A stretch of 13,597 nt of DNA from Arthrobacter sp. (GCA_025464545.1 JAODMA010000061.1:1-13597); one strand, 5' to 3'. Counted from the stretch's first letter, positions 1 to 7,920 are shown. Program-made: numbers and translations. Notes: generated by a model from the sequence alone, not told the origin.

Positions 1-347
1 ACGAGCTCTACGTCGCCGCCAAGGAACTGCAGGCCCCGTACGAACTGGTCAAGGAAGTTGCCGCCACCGGCAAGCTCCCCGTCGTCCTGTTCACGGCCGG
101 CGGCATCGCCACTCCGGCTGACGCCGCAATGATGATGCAGCTCGGCGCCGACGGCGTGTTCGTCGGCTCCGGCATCTTCAAGTCCGGCAACCCGGCCCAG
201 CGCGCGGCCGCCGTCGTGAAGGCCACCACGTTCTTCGACGACCCGGACGTCATCGCCAAGGCTTCCCGCGGCCTGGGTGAAGCCATGGTCGGCATCAACG
301 TGGACGAGATCCCGCAGCCGCACCGCCTCGCCGAGCGCGGCTGGTAA
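1..347 (+). CDS. pdxS: PdxS, pyridoxal 5'-phosphate synthase synthase subunit (3' part only)
   Basis: This is the C-terminal ~114 residues of PdxS; the 5' part lies outside the window and the first whole codon starts at base 3. PdxS makes pyridoxal 5'-phosphate from ribose 5-phosphate, glyceraldehyde 3-phosphate and ammonia, the ammonia coming from its glutaminase partner PdxT. The visible part has the family's late barrel strands: the [19 protein letters not shown] stretch, then [18 protein letters not shown], a phosphate-binding region, and a helical tail ending LAERGW. These are close to invariant in the family, so identification is firm. The gene ends with TAA and is followed by an intrinsic terminator. 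Its partner pdxT is not next door but about 7.6 kb downstream in this window, whereas in many actinobacteria the two are adjacent. Confidence 0.97.
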   Translation, partial: ELYVAAKELQAPYELVKEVAATGKLPVVLFTAGGIATPADAAMMMQLGADGVFVGSGIFKSGNPAQRAAAVVKATTFFDDPDVIAKASRGLGEAMVGINVDEIPQPHRLAERGW

Positions 348-422
348 CGTTCGGACGGGCCTCTGCGCCCACTCTTATTAAGCCGAGGGAATTAGGCGCG
401 CTTGTCGCCAGGCGTATTCACG

Positions 423-466
423 CGGCGGCCGGTCATCTTTTCAGGTGGCCGGCCGCCGTCGTTTTT
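423..466 (+). terminator. Intrinsic terminator of pdxS
   Basis: A perfect 10-bp inverted repeat (CGGCGGCCGG at 423-432 and CCGGCCGCCG at 449-458) encloses a 16-base loop. A T-run follows at 462-466. It lies about 75 bases after the pdxS stop and about 20 bases before the stop of the convergent peptidase gene. There is no matching A-run on the left side, so it should act mainly on plus-strand transcripts. The rest of the 348-484 gap holds nothing else I recognise. Confidence 0.85.
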
Positions 467-484
467 ATGCGTTGTTTCCCGGGT

Positions 485-2497
485 TCAGTCCAGGCCGCGG
501 CGCTTCAGCAGCGGTTCGAGTTCGGCGTCGCGGCCGCGGAAAGCGCGGAAAGACTCGAGCGGATCCCGGCTGTTGCCCCGGGAAAGCAGCTCGCCGCGGA
601 AGAAGTCGCCGTTGGCCCGGGTGAGCCCGCCGTTTTCCTTGAACCACTCGACCGTCTCGGCGTCCAAAACTTCGCTCCAGATGTAGGAGTAGTAGCCGGC
701 GGCATACCCGGCGCCGGCGAAGATGTGCTGGAAGTACCCGGTCCGGTAGCGCGGCGGGATCAGGCTGTGCGCCACTCCCGCCGCGGCCAGCGCCTTGGCC
801 TCGAACTCCAGCACATCCTCGGGCACCTCCGAAGCGTCCAGCACATGCCAGGCCAGATCCAGCAGGGCCGCGCCCAGGTATTCGGTGGTCCCGAAGCCCT
901 CGCCCCAGAGCCGGGCGGCGTCGAGCTTGTCCACCACCTCTTGTGGCAGCGGCTCACCGGTCGCGTAGTGGCGGGCGTAGTTCCCCAGCACCTCCGGCCA
1001 CATGATCCACATCTCGTTGACCTGCGAGGGGTACTCCACGAAGTCCCGCGGCACCGAGGTGCCGGAGAACCGCGGGTACGTCACCGACGAGAACAGGCCG
1101 TGCAGGGCGTGGCCGAACTCGTGGAAGGTGGTGCGGAGCTCGTCGAGGGTCAACAGCGTGGGCTCCCCGGCCGGCGGCTTGGAGATGTTAAGGTTGTTGA
1201 TCACCACGGGCCGGGTGTCCAGCAGCCCGGACTGCTCCACGAGGGAGTTCATCCAGGCCCCGCCGCGCTTCGATTCGCGGGTGTAGTAATCACCCAGGAA
1301 CAGGCCCAGCTCTGTGCCATCTGAATTCCGGACTTCCCACACCCGCACGTCCGGGTGGTAGCCCGCAAGGTCGCTGCGTTCGGAGAAGCTGATGCCGTAG
1401 AGGGCGTTGGCGGCGAAGAACACGCCGTCGTTCAGGACGCGGTCCAGCTCGAAGTAGGGACGCAGGGCCTGCTCGTCCACGGCGTACCTTTCACGCTTGA
1501 CCCTGGCCGAGTAGTACGCCCAGTCCCAGGCCTCCAGGGGGTGCCCGGCGACCTCGGCGAGTGCTTCTGCTTCGGCGTCGGCGTTCCGTACGGCGGCGGG
1601 GGCGAGACGGTTCATCATGGTCCGCACGGCCTCGAAATCGGGGGCAGTCTGCTGGTCCACGGTGAGTTCGGCATAGTTGGCGAAGCCCAGGAGCCTGGCC
1701 TTTTCCGCCCTGAGCCGGACCATCTGCTTCACGAGGTCCAGCACATCGAGGCTGCCGCCGCCGCTGCCGCGTCCGACCGAGGCCTCGTAGAGCCGCCGGC
1801 GCACGTCCCGGCGTTCCAGGACAGCCAGCGCCGGCTGGTTGCTGGGCTGGATGAGGGTGAGCAGGAACTTGCCTTCGTGACCGGCGGTGCGGGCCGCCTC
1901 CGCTGCGCTGGCCATGTCGTCGGCCGGCAGCCCGGCGAGGTCGGCGGCGTCGTCGAGGAGCAGTGACGCGGACTTCATCCCCTCCTTGACCCGCTGGCCG
2001 AACTCCGTGCCCAGCCGGGAGAGCTCCGCGTTGACGACCTTGAGCCGCTCCTGCCCGGCCTCATCCAACTGGATCCCGGACTGGCGGAATTCCTTGAGGT
2101 ATTCGTCGACGAGCCGGGCGGATTCGGCGTCGAGGTGGTCCGCGGGAATGGCGGCGAAGCGCTCGTAGAGTGCGCGGTTCAGGTAGATGGCGTCCTGGTG
2201 GGCCGAGAAGCGAGGGGACAACCGGGTCTCCAGCTCGCGGATCGCGTCGGAGGCGTCCGCGGAGACAAGGGTGAAGAAGGACGCCGCGGCACGCTGCAGC
2301 AGCTGCCCGGACCGCTCCATCGCCAGGGCGGTGTTCTCGAAGGTGGCCGGACCCGGCGTATCGACGACCGCCTGGATCTCGGCCAGGTGCCCGGCGAGTC
2401 CGGCTTCCACGGCTTCGGCGTAATGCTCGTCGTCGATCTCCGCGAACGGCGGCAGCCCGAACGGCAGGGTGCTGGGACTCAGTAGGGGGTTAGTCAT
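485..2497 (-). CDS. M3 family zinc oligopeptidase (peptidyl-dipeptidase Dcp / oligopeptidase A type)
   Basis: A complete 670-residue protein, the normal length for M3A peptidases. The zinc site is clear: HEFGH at 459-463 (family HExxH, with Glu460 as catalytic base) and a third ligand Glu488 in VEYPSQ, 25 residues later. The substrate-side Gly/Tyr-rich motif GYAAGYYSY is at 597-605. The N-terminal ~200 residues are the helical lid typical of the family. There is no signal peptide, so it should be cytosolic and degrade short peptides released by proteolysis. The start ATG has a GAAAGAG ribosome site 7 bases upstream. The gene is convergent with pdxS and divergent from the CapA-like gene. Whether it acts as a dipeptidyl carboxypeptidase (Dcp) or an endo-oligopeptidase (PrlC/OpdA) cannot be settled from the sequence, so no gene symbol is given. 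Confidence 0.93.
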   Translation of the reverse strand: MTNPLLSPSTLPFGLPPFAEIDDEHYAEAVEAGLAGHLAEIQAVVDTPGPATFENTALAMERSGQLLQRAAASFFTLVSADASDAIRELETRLSPRFSAHQDAIYLNRALYERFAAIPADHLDAESARLVDEYLKEFRQSGIQLDEAGQERLKVVNAELSRLGTEFGQRVKEGMKSASLLLDDAADLAGLPADDMASAAEAARTAGHEGKFLLTLIQPSNQPALAVLERRDVRRRLYEASVGRGSGGGSLDVLDLVKQMVRLRAEKARLLGFANYAELTVDQQTAPDFEAVRTMMNRLAPAAVRNADAEAEALAEVAGHPLEAWDWAYYSARVKRERYAVDEQALRPYFELDRVLNDGVFFAANALYGISFSERSDLAGYHPDVRVWEVRNSDGTELGLFLGDYYTRESKRGGAWMNSLVEQSGLLDTRPVVINNLNISKPPAGEPTLLTLDELRTTFHEFGHALHGLFSSVTYPRFSGTSVPRDFVEYPSQVNEMWIMWPEVLGNYARHYATGEPLPQEVVDKLDAARLWGEGFGTTEYLGAALLDLAWHVLDASEVPEDVLEFEAKALAAAGVAHSLIPPRYRTGYFQHIFAGAGYAAGYYSYIWSEVLDAETVEWFKENGGLTRANGDFFRGELLSRGNSRDPLESFRAFRGRDAELEPLLKRRGLD

Positions 2498-2564
2498 GAA
2501 ATAACTCTTTCATGCAAGCGGGAAGTTCTCAATGGTGGCTACAGCGTTGGAACGGCCGGCGCCG

Positions 2565-2570
2565 TATGAT
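2565..2570 (+). promoter_or_regulatory. Likely -10 element of the CapA-like gene (leaderless start)
   Basis: The hexamer TATGAT ends 7 bases before the ATG at 2578. A transcript starting from it would begin at or next to that ATG. No Shine-Dalgarno sequence precedes the ATG, which fits leaderless initiation, a common mode in actinobacteria. No good -35 at 16-18 bp is visible. This is inferred from spacing only. Confidence 0.45.
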
Positions 2571-2577
2571 GACCGGC

Positions 2578-3846
2578 ATGGGGAACACCTCAGCAACGCC
2601 GCGTGGCCGGCTACGCGCCACGGCCGCCGCGGCGGCACTTGTGGCCTCTTTGGCCGCCTGTGGGTTGTTCGCCGGGCCGGACAACAGCACCCCCGGTTCC
2701 TCGGCCGGCGAGAGGTCAGCTGCGCCGGAGTCGGCGGGCCCTCCGTCCGGTGCGCCGATGCCGGCAACCCCGACGCCGACCCCGACCCCCGGAAAGGGGC
2801 CCGGCTGCGCCGCCCTGCGCTGCACCACGGTCGTTGTCACCGGGGACATGCTGGTCCACGCCCAGCTTTGGCAGCAGGCCCGCGAGGATGCCCGGAGCGC
2901 CGGTCTGCCGGGGCTGGACTTCGGCCCGCTGCTGGAAGGACAGCGGCGCTACCTCGCCCGGAGCGATGTCGCGATCTGCCACCTGGAGACCCCTGTGGCT
3001 GGCCCCTCGGGGCCCTTCTCCGCGTACCCTTCCTTCAACGTGCCGCCGCAGATCCTTCCCGCCGCGCGCGCGGTTGGCTATCAGGCCTGCACGACGGCCA
3101 GCAACCACAGCATTGACCGCGGCACCGACGGACTCGTCCGCACCCTCGACGCCCTCGACGCCGCCGGGGTGCAGCACACCGGCTCCTACCGCACGGAGGC
3201 GGAATCGCACGGTGTGCTGATCCTGCAGACCCCCGCGGCGAGGATAGCGGTCGTGGCTGCCGCGTACGGCCTCAACGGGCAGAGCCCCGAGCAGCCCTGG
3301 CAGGTGGACCTGCTGGAACCGGAGGCCATGATCGCCAAGGCACGGCAGGCCAGGGCGCTGGGCGCGGACATCGTGCTCGGGGTTCTGCACGCCGGCGACG
3401 AATACAGCAGCGAGCCGAACGCCCAGCAGCACGAGGCCGCCCATGCGCTTGTCGACAGCGGGCAGTTCAGTCTGATCTACGGCCACCACAGCCACTCGGT
3501 GCTGCCAATCGAACAGTACAACGGAATCTGGATTGTCTACGGGCTCGGCAACGGCATCACCGAACTCTCGCCGTGGTACGTGGTGAACAACGAAGGCCTG
3601 CTGGTCCGGGCGCAGTTCAGCCAGGATTCCGCGGGAACCTGGACCGCCTCGGACCTGGCCTGGGCGCCCTCGGTGATGGTCCGCGGACCCTACCGCTGGT
3701 GCTCGGTAGCGGCCGACGCGCCGCAGGGCCCATGCGCCGGTGCCGCCGCGGACGCCGCCACGCGCCAGCGCACCCGAACGGTCGTGGAGTCACGGGGCGC
3801 CGCGGCGGCGGGTGCCCACGAGCTGCTCATCTCCAGGGAGCCCTAA
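2578..3846 (+). CDS. CapA-family lipoprotein (PGA_cap metallophosphatase-like domain)
   Basis: A 422-residue protein starting at ATG 2578. This start is preferred over earlier in-frame ATGs (2512, 2566, 2569) because it gives a compact signal peptide and sits just after a -10-like TATGAT. Arg residues and a hydrophobic segment lead to the lipobox LAAC with Cys28, so it should be exported and lipid-anchored. A Pro/Thr/Ser-rich linker (~30-75) with PTPTPTPTP follows. The domain from about residue 83 has the CapA motif series: TGDM (88-91), HLETP (135-139; the family usually has Asn first), SNHSIDRG (175-182), GVLHAGDEYS (268-277), GHHSHS (302-307) and YGLGNG (321-326). This fold resembles calcineurin-like phosphatases. 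CapA acts in poly-gamma-glutamate capsule export in Bacillus, but no capB or capC is present here, so the substrate is unknown. It ends 11 bases before the next gene. Confidence 0.88.
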   Translation: MGNTSATPRGRLRATAAAAALVASLAACGLFAGPDNSTPGSSAGERSAAPESAGPPSGAPMPATPTPTPTPGKGPGCAALRCTTVVVTGDMLVHAQLWQQAREDARSAGLPGLDFGPLLEGQRRYLARSDVAICHLETPVAGPSGPFSAYPSFNVPPQILPAARAVGYQACTTASNHSIDRGTDGLVRTLDALDAAGVQHTGSYRTEAESHGVLILQTPAARIAVVAAAYGLNGQSPEQPWQVDLLEPEAMIAKARQARALGADIVLGVLHAGDEYSSEPNAQQHEAAHALVDSGQFSLIYGHHSHSVLPIEQYNGIWIVYGLGNGITELSPWYVVNNEGLLVRAQFSQDSAGTWTASDLAWAPSVMVRGPYRWCSVAADAPQGPCAGAAADAATRQRTRTVVESRGAAAAGAHELLISREP

Positions 3847-3857
3847 GCTTAAGGACC

Positions 3858-4709
3858 ATGGAGACGTTGAAGGCACGACGGCGCACGGTCGCCTCGAAGG
3901 GCGCCGAACTCGCAGTGTTCGAATTCGGCGCGGAGCCAGGACCGGAGGTGCCGACAGCGCTGTTGGTCCACGGCTACCCGGACGACCACCGGGTGTACCT
4001 GCCCGCCATCCGGGACCTCGCCCGGACCCACCATGTGGTTGCCTACGACACGCGGAACGCCGGAGCATCAGCCGTCGTCGACCTCCCGGGCGACTTCACC
4101 CTCTCGACGCTCGTTGACGACATGTTCGCCGTGCTGGCCGCCATTGACGCTGATGACGTCCATCTGGTCGGACATGACTGGGGATCGATCCAGGGTTGGG
4201 CCGCCGTGCAGGATCCGCGGGCCGCGGGGCGGATCGGCCGGTACACCAGCATCTCCGGCCCGGACCTGCGGCACTTTGGACGCTGGGTGCGCAGCAGGTT
4301 TTCGAGGCCCGCCGCCTGGCCGCAACTGGCGGGTCAGCTGCTCCGCAGCTGGTATATCGGCGCCTTCCTGGTGCCGAAGCTGCCGGAGGCGGCCTGGCGG
4401 CTATTCCTCACCCGGCGCTATGAACAGACGGCCAAGCGCGACGTCGGCAATGATCCGGTCCGCGGGCTCGCCCTCTACCGCGCCAACTTCTGCGCGGGCG
4501 GAAACCGGCCGTCCGGCCGGCGCGTGGGCCTTCCCGTCCAGGTTGTGGTGCCGGTAAAGGATCCGTTCCTGACACCGGACCTCGTGAACGGCCTGGAGTC
4601 GTGGGTGGAGGACCTTACAGTGATCCGGGTGAACAGCGGCCACTGGTGGCCTGCCACCCGGCCCGCGGAGTTCGCGGAAGTGCTGCGCGGCAGCCATATC
4701 CGCGGGTAA
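3858..4709 (+). CDS. Alpha/beta hydrolase with Asp nucleophile, EphD-like epoxide hydrolase family
   Basis: A 283-residue alpha/beta-hydrolase. Residues 38-41 are HGYP, the HGxP oxyanion motif of epoxide hydrolases. The nucleophile elbow is GHDWGS (105-110), with Asp107 in place of the serine of esterases, as in epoxide hydrolases and haloalkane dehalogenases. Likely remaining triad residues are His262 (SGHWWP) and an acid near Asp235. Cap-region tyrosines Tyr166 and Tyr207 could activate an epoxide, as in known family members. The N-terminal pattern resembles the hydrolase half of mycobacterial EphD, but there is no reductase domain after it. No signal peptide, so cytosolic. The start at 3858 follows AAGGA by only 2 bases, too close for a normal ribosome site, so initiation may be leaderless or coupled to the CapA gene 11 bases upstream. 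A plain epoxide substrate is likely but not proven. Confidence 0.85.
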   Translation: METLKARRRTVASKGAELAVFEFGAEPGPEVPTALLVHGYPDDHRVYLPAIRDLARTHHVVAYDTRNAGASAVVDLPGDFTLSTLVDDMFAVLAAIDADDVHLVGHDWGSIQGWAAVQDPRAAGRIGRYTSISGPDLRHFGRWVRSRFSRPAAWPQLAGQLLRSWYIGAFLVPKLPEAAWRLFLTRRYEQTAKRDVGNDPVRGLALYRANFCAGGNRPSGRRVGLPVQVVVPVKDPFLTPDLVNGLESWVEDLTVIRVNSGHWWPATRPAEFAEVLRGSHIRG

Positions 4710-4752
4710 CGCACGGGCGGCGCGGCGGGGCAACTCCCGTCGGACAGGGGAC

Positions 4753-4758
4753 AGGAGG
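4753..4758 (+). promoter_or_regulatory. Ribosome binding site deciding the start at 4764
   Basis: AGGAGG lies 5 bases before ATG 4764. A second ATG at 4760 is in another frame and only 1 base from the site, so 4764 is the better start. The strong site suggests translation from a shared transcript with the upstream hydrolase. Confidence 0.75.
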
Positions 4759-4763
4759 CATGG

Positions 4764-5600
4764 ATGGCACGAGTCGAGCAGGTCGAAGGTGGTGCCAGGA
4801 GCGGAACGTTCCGGAACGGAATGGACTACCTGGGCTGGGGCAGCGGTCCGAGGACATTGTTGTTCATCCAGGGCGGTCCGGGCAGTGCAGTGCCGCGGGG
4901 GCTGATGCGCCGGATGTTCCGGCGCCAGTTTGAGCCGTACCTGGCTGCCGGCTTCGCCGTCTGGATCGTCACGCGCCGCAGGAACATGCCGGCAGGGCAC
5001 ACGATGGCCGATATGGCGGACGACTACGCCCGGGTGATCGACGAGGAGTTCGACGGCCGGGTCGACGTCGTCGTCGCCGAATCCTTCGGCGGAATGGTCG
5101 GGCAGTATCTGGCAGCGCTGCACCCGGACTCGTTCGGCCGGATCGCCCTCATCATTACCGCTGCCGAGCTCAGTGACTGGGGCAAGGACATCGACTCCCG
5201 GATGGCCGAGGCCCTGGCCGGCGGCGACACCGGGGGAGCCGGGACAGTCTTCGCTGAATACCTGCTGACGGGCCAGCGCACGCGGTGGCTGCGCCGGCTG
5301 CTGGGGCCACTCATCGGCGGCGGACTGGCGGGCGGCTCCGACTACCCGCCGGGAGACCTCCTGATTGAAGCCCGGGCGGAACGGTCGTTCAATTCACGGG
5401 CCGTGCTGCCAAAGATCCAGCGGCCGGTCCTGCTCATCTGCGGCGGCAGCGACAGGTTCTTTCCGGCGGATATCGCCCGCGAAACGGCCGGGCTGATTCC
5501 CGACTGCACCCTGGTCTGCTACGAGGGGCAAGGGCACCTCCGGGTCGGGTCCAGCAGCCGGGTAGCCCGCGACGTATTGGCGTTCGTCAACTGTTCCTGA
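4764..5600 (+). CDS. Alpha/beta hydrolase with Ser nucleophile
   Basis: A 278-residue alpha/beta-hydrolase of the esterase/peptidase style. The oxyanion-side motif is FIQGGPGS (34-41), similar to the HGGPG of proline iminopeptidases but with Gln for His. The nucleophile elbow is AESFGG (105-110), giving Ser107. The acid is probably Asp230 in GGSDRFF and the base His258 in GQGHL, so the triad looks complete. There is no signal peptide. A strong AGGAGG site lies 5 bases upstream, and 54 bases separate it from the preceding Asp-type hydrolase, so the two are probably co-transcribed. Despite sharing a fold, the two neighbours use different nucleophiles and so different chemistry. Substrate unknown. 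The stop overlaps the end of a convergent GNAT fragment by 14 bases. Confidence 0.82.
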   Translation: MARVEQVEGGARSGTFRNGMDYLGWGSGPRTLLFIQGGPGSAVPRGLMRRMFRRQFEPYLAAGFAVWIVTRRRNMPAGHTMADMADDYARVIDEEFDGRVDVVVAESFGGMVGQYLAALHPDSFGRIALIITAAELSDWGKDIDSRMAEALAGGDTGGAGTVFAEYLLTGQRTRWLRRLLGPLIGGGLAGGSDYPPGDLLIEARAERSFNSRAVLPKIQRPVLLICGGSDRFFPADIARETAGLIPDCTLVCYEGQGHLRVGSSSRVARDVLAFVNCS

Positions 5601-5766
5601 GCTCACGGGACATAAAGAGACTGTTCGGATCCAGGACGTAGCCGGCAAACGGGGCGCATTCGAGAAATCCGTGCCGGTGGTAGAGCCGGCGGGCGAGGGC
5701 GAAGAACTCCCGGCTTCCGGTCTCCAGAGCGTCCATCGGTCCCCGTTCAATTTCCGCGCCGGGCGC
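5587..5766 (-). pseudogene. GNAT acetyltransferase C-terminal remnant
   Basis: Directly after the gatD stop (TGA at 5769-5767), in the same reading frame, 59 codons remain open to the next TGA. From ATG 5736 they read MDALETGSREFFALARRLYH and continue through HGFLECAPFAGY to DPNSLFMSREL. This matches the C-terminal end of many GNAT N-acetyltransferases: the LETG strand, the F-x-x-A-x-x-LY helix, the GF turn and the final DPNSxFMxREL strand. The acetyl-CoA-binding part, about the first 110 residues, is absent, because intact gatD occupies that place. I therefore read it as the tail of a truncated gene left by a rearrangement. A short expressed peptide of 49 residues, or a read-through tail on GatD, cannot be excluded. 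Recognition rests on family memory, not a search. Confidence 0.65.
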
Positions 5767-6624
5767 TCAGCGTGGCCGGCGCGCCGCATGTTCGCGCGCG
5801 AGGACCGCATAGGAGTCGTCCGGGCTGCCCGGGGAGAAGCTGCCGTACTTGCGTTCGACCGCGGTCCGGATCAGGAAGTCTGCCAGTTTGGGGTTCTTCG
5901 GCAGCAGCGAACCGTGCAGGTAGCTCGCCACGATGTTGCGGTAGCGGGCGCCTTCCTGGCCGTCGTTGCTGTTGTTGCCGGTGCCCTTTGTGGTTGTTCC
6001 CAGCGGGGCGACGCCCGGTCCCAGGGAGGTCTGGCCGCTGTGGTTTTCGTACCCCAGGATGCTGCCGAATTCCGGGGAGGACACCGCGACGTTGCCGATC
6101 AGCCGCTCGTCAGTGCCGTGCGTTTCCGCGTCCAGAATGCCGATTCCGGGAATGACCGATCCCGTCCGGGTCTTGAAGAACTTCCCGAACAACTGGTACA
6201 GGCCGCAGATCAGGAGCATCGGGGTGCCCTCCTCGGCCAGGTCCTTCAAGGTGGACTCCCGGGAGAGCAGGTCGTCCTGGATCACGAGCTGTCCGCTGTC
6301 CTGCCCGCCACCGCCGACGATCAGGTCCACGTTCGGGGGGAAGTCGTCGCCCACGTTGTATTCCAGGAGCTCCGGCGTGTAGCCATGCCAACGGAGGCGC
6401 TGCGCGAGGACCAGGGCGTTGCCCCAGTCGCCGTAGATGTTCATGTCCCGCGGGTAGAGCTGCAGGATCCGGATGGTTCCCTTGCTCGGCGCGGAGCCCT
6501 GGGCCGGCAGCTTATGACCGAAGGAGAGGTGTTGCCCCGCCTGCGCGTCGGGCTCGCCGGTCTCGGCCTGGTTGGCCCGGGCGCCGTTGGTCCCGGGCTG
6601 GCCGGACGGGGGCTGGGGGGTCAT
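5767..6624 (-). CDS. gatD: GatD, lipid II isoglutaminyl synthase glutaminase subunit
   Basis: A 285-residue class I glutamine amidotransferase of the CobB/CobQ-like type. With MurT it amidates the alpha-carboxyl of D-Glu in the lipid II stem peptide, on the cytoplasmic face of the membrane. GatD releases ammonia from glutamine. The core starts at IRILQLYPRDMNIYGDWGN (51-69). The nucleophile is Cys140 in LLICGLYQLFG and the catalytic His is His237 in SYLHGSLLPKNP. Before the core is a ~47-residue extension rich in Pro, Gly, Ala and Gln, which the family's usual start lacks. The start is nevertheless well supported by an ATGA overlap with the murT stop and a GGAGGTGG ribosome site 4 bases upstream. 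The gene forms an operon with murT. Just after its stop, in frame, lies the GNAT remnant. Confidence 0.93.
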   Translation of the reverse strand: MTPQPPSGQPGTNGARANQAETGEPDAQAGQHLSFGHKLPAQGSAPSKGTIRILQLYPRDMNIYGDWGNALVLAQRLRWHGYTPELLEYNVGDDFPPNVDLIVGGGGQDSGQLVIQDDLLSRESTLKDLAEEGTPMLLICGLYQLFGKFFKTRTGSVIPGIGILDAETHGTDERLIGNVAVSSPEFGSILGYENHSGQTSLGPGVAPLGTTTKGTGNNSNDGQEGARYRNIVASYLHGSLLPKNPKLADFLIRTAVERKYGSFSPGSPDDSYAVLAREHAARRPR

Positions 6625-7913
6625 GAGACCACCTCCACTGTAGTGATTTTGGACAGCTCGCGGCGGATGGCCAGCATGGCTGTGTAGGTGCAGAAGATCC
6701 GTTTCGGCTTGTCCTTGGCGTCGCGGATGAAGGCCGCCAGCGCGGGCGCGATCTCGGTGTTCACGGCGCCGATCGGTACGTCGTCGTACTGCAGCCGGAG
6801 GGCCATGTCGTAAGCGCGCGAGCCGCTCAACTGGTCCACGCCGCCGTTCCGGAGGGTGCCGAATTCCACGTCCCAGAGCCAGGACATGTCCCGGCCGTCG
6901 GCATAGTTATCATTGATCGCGATCATGGTCGCGTAGCCCGCTGCCGGGAAGGACTTCAGTCCCAGCCGGAAACCACTCGGGTTCTTTACCAGCACGAGTT
7001 CCAGCGGCAGGCCGTCGACCACGAGGCTTTCGCCGCGGCCGAACGCCGGCGCCACCCGGGACAGCGCCGTGAGCAGGCCGTCGTTATCCGCAACCCCCGA
7101 CTTCCCATTGGTGGCGAGGGCCCGGTCCAGGGTCAGCGCGGCCGCCGCGTTGAAGATGTTGTAGACGCCGCGCAGCTTCATCCCGGTGGTGACGGTGACG
7201 CCGTCGTACTCAAAGTCGGCGTCGTCCGTACCCACCCGGCGCAGGACGACGTCGGCCGGCGGCCTTTCCGGGGCCGGCGGAACGGGGCTGCCGGGGGCCG
7301 CCCGCATTTCATCATCGTTGGGAAAGGTGCTCAGCAGGGAGTCATCCAGCCCGAAGTACAGGACCTCGGGCCCGTTGAGGGTGCCGGCGATCCGGGCCAC
7401 CCGGGGGTCCTCCCGGTTCAGCACCACAGTACCTGTGGTCTTGGCTGCAATGTGCTCCAGGAGCTGCGCGGTCTTGTCGATCTCCCCAAAACGGTCCAAC
7501 TGGTCCCGCAGGACATTCAGCAGCAGGCAGTAACGGGGCGGCACCTGGTTGACGAAGTGCACGGCGTGGGCCTCGTCAAGTTCCAGCACGGCGACGTCGG
7601 CGTTGAGCCGCCCGCGCCAGTCCACCTCGCCGAGCAGGGCGGCGGCGACGCCGCGGGTGAAGTTGCTGCCGGTGCGGTTGGTGAACACCTTCAGGCCCTG
7701 GCTTTCCAGCAGCTCCACGACCATCTTGGTGGTGGTGGTCTTGCCATTCGTCCCGCTGACGACGGCGACGCCGAGGGGCAGCGTGGACAGCGTCCTCTGC
7801 ATGAAGCCGGGGTCGATTTTCTCGACCACCAGCCCGGGTAGGGCGGAGCCCCCACCCCTGAGCCGGGACACCCTGCGGACCAGCTTGCCGAGCGGAACAC
7901 TGAAGTAAAACAT
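6621..7913 (-). CDS. murT: MurT, lipid II isoglutaminyl synthase ligase subunit (Mur ligase-like)
   Basis: A 430-residue Mur-ligase-like protein. It activates the D-Glu carboxyl of lipid II with ATP, then receives ammonia from GatD. The P-loop GTNGKTT is at 54-60, followed by [11 protein letters not shown] (78-88) and the ligase segment ELDEAH (111-116). [16 protein letters not shown] (131-146) and the second-domain [11 protein letters not shown] (250-260) are typical of MurT. The C-terminal DUF1727-type domain has [18 protein letters not shown] (334-351). Asp348 in WLWD matches the Asp that completes the GatD triad in the Staphylococcus and Streptococcus complexes. Only two cysteines (129 and 408) are present, so the four-Cys zinc ribbon of those proteins is missing. 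Its place (~190-225) is taken by a Pro/Ala-rich stretch. The start has no ribosome site but lies just downstream of a TATATT -10-like element. It overlaps gatD by 4 bases. Confidence 0.93.
   Translation of the reverse strand: MFYFSVPLGKLVRRVSRLRGGGSALPGLVVEKIDPGFMQRTLSTLPLGVAVVSGTNGKTTTTKMVVELLESQGLKVFTNRTGSNFTRGVAAALLGEVDWRGRLNADVAVLELDEAHAVHFVNQVPPRYCLLLNVLRDQLDRFGEIDKTAQLLEHIAAKTTGTVVLNREDPRVARIAGTLNGPEVLYFGLDDSLLSTFPNDDEMRAAPGSPVPPAPERPPADVVLRRVGTDDADFEYDGVTVTTGMKLRGVYNIFNAAAALTLDRALATNGKSGVADNDGLLTALSRVAPAFGRGESLVVDGLPLELVLVKNPSGFRLGLKSFPAAGYATMIAINDNYADGRDMSWLWDVEFGTLRNGGVDQLSGSRAYDMALRLQYDDVPIGAVNTEIAPALAAFIRDAKDKPKRIFCTYTAMLAIRRELSKITTVEVVS
6629..6636 (-). promoter_or_regulatory. Ribosome binding site of gatD inside murT
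   Basis: GGAGGTGG on the minus strand ends 4 bases before the gatD ATG (6624) and lies in the last codons of murT. It supports the start that carries the N-terminal extension, and implies near-equal translation of the two subunits. Confidence 0.8.
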
Positions 7914-7920
7914 GCTCTGT

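Noticed and set aside
423..466. The pdxS terminator acting in both directions
   Set aside because: The left arm is not preceded by an A-run, so minus-strand transcripts from the peptidase gene would lack a U-tract.
2490..2513. A 7-codon upstream frame (MKELFHD) overlapping the M3 peptidase start
   Set aside because: It lacks a ribosome site, and the AAAGAG inside it serves as the ribosome site of the peptidase. Chance is the simpler explanation.
2512..2577. Longer start for the CapA-like protein (22 extra residues)
   Set aside because: The added residues include Trp and many Arg and would spoil a normal lipoprotein signal peptide, and the -10-like TATGAT lies within this stretch.
4803..4816. 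Overlapping palindromes GGAACGTTCC and TTCCGGAA near the start of the second hydrolase
   Set aside because: They lie within coding sequence (GTFRNG) and are explained by the codons. They do not match the LexA consensus used for the ruvA site.
7084..7092. TTATCCGCA, one base from a DnaA box
   Set aside because: A single copy inside murT coding sequence with no partner boxes or AT-rich region; not an origin.
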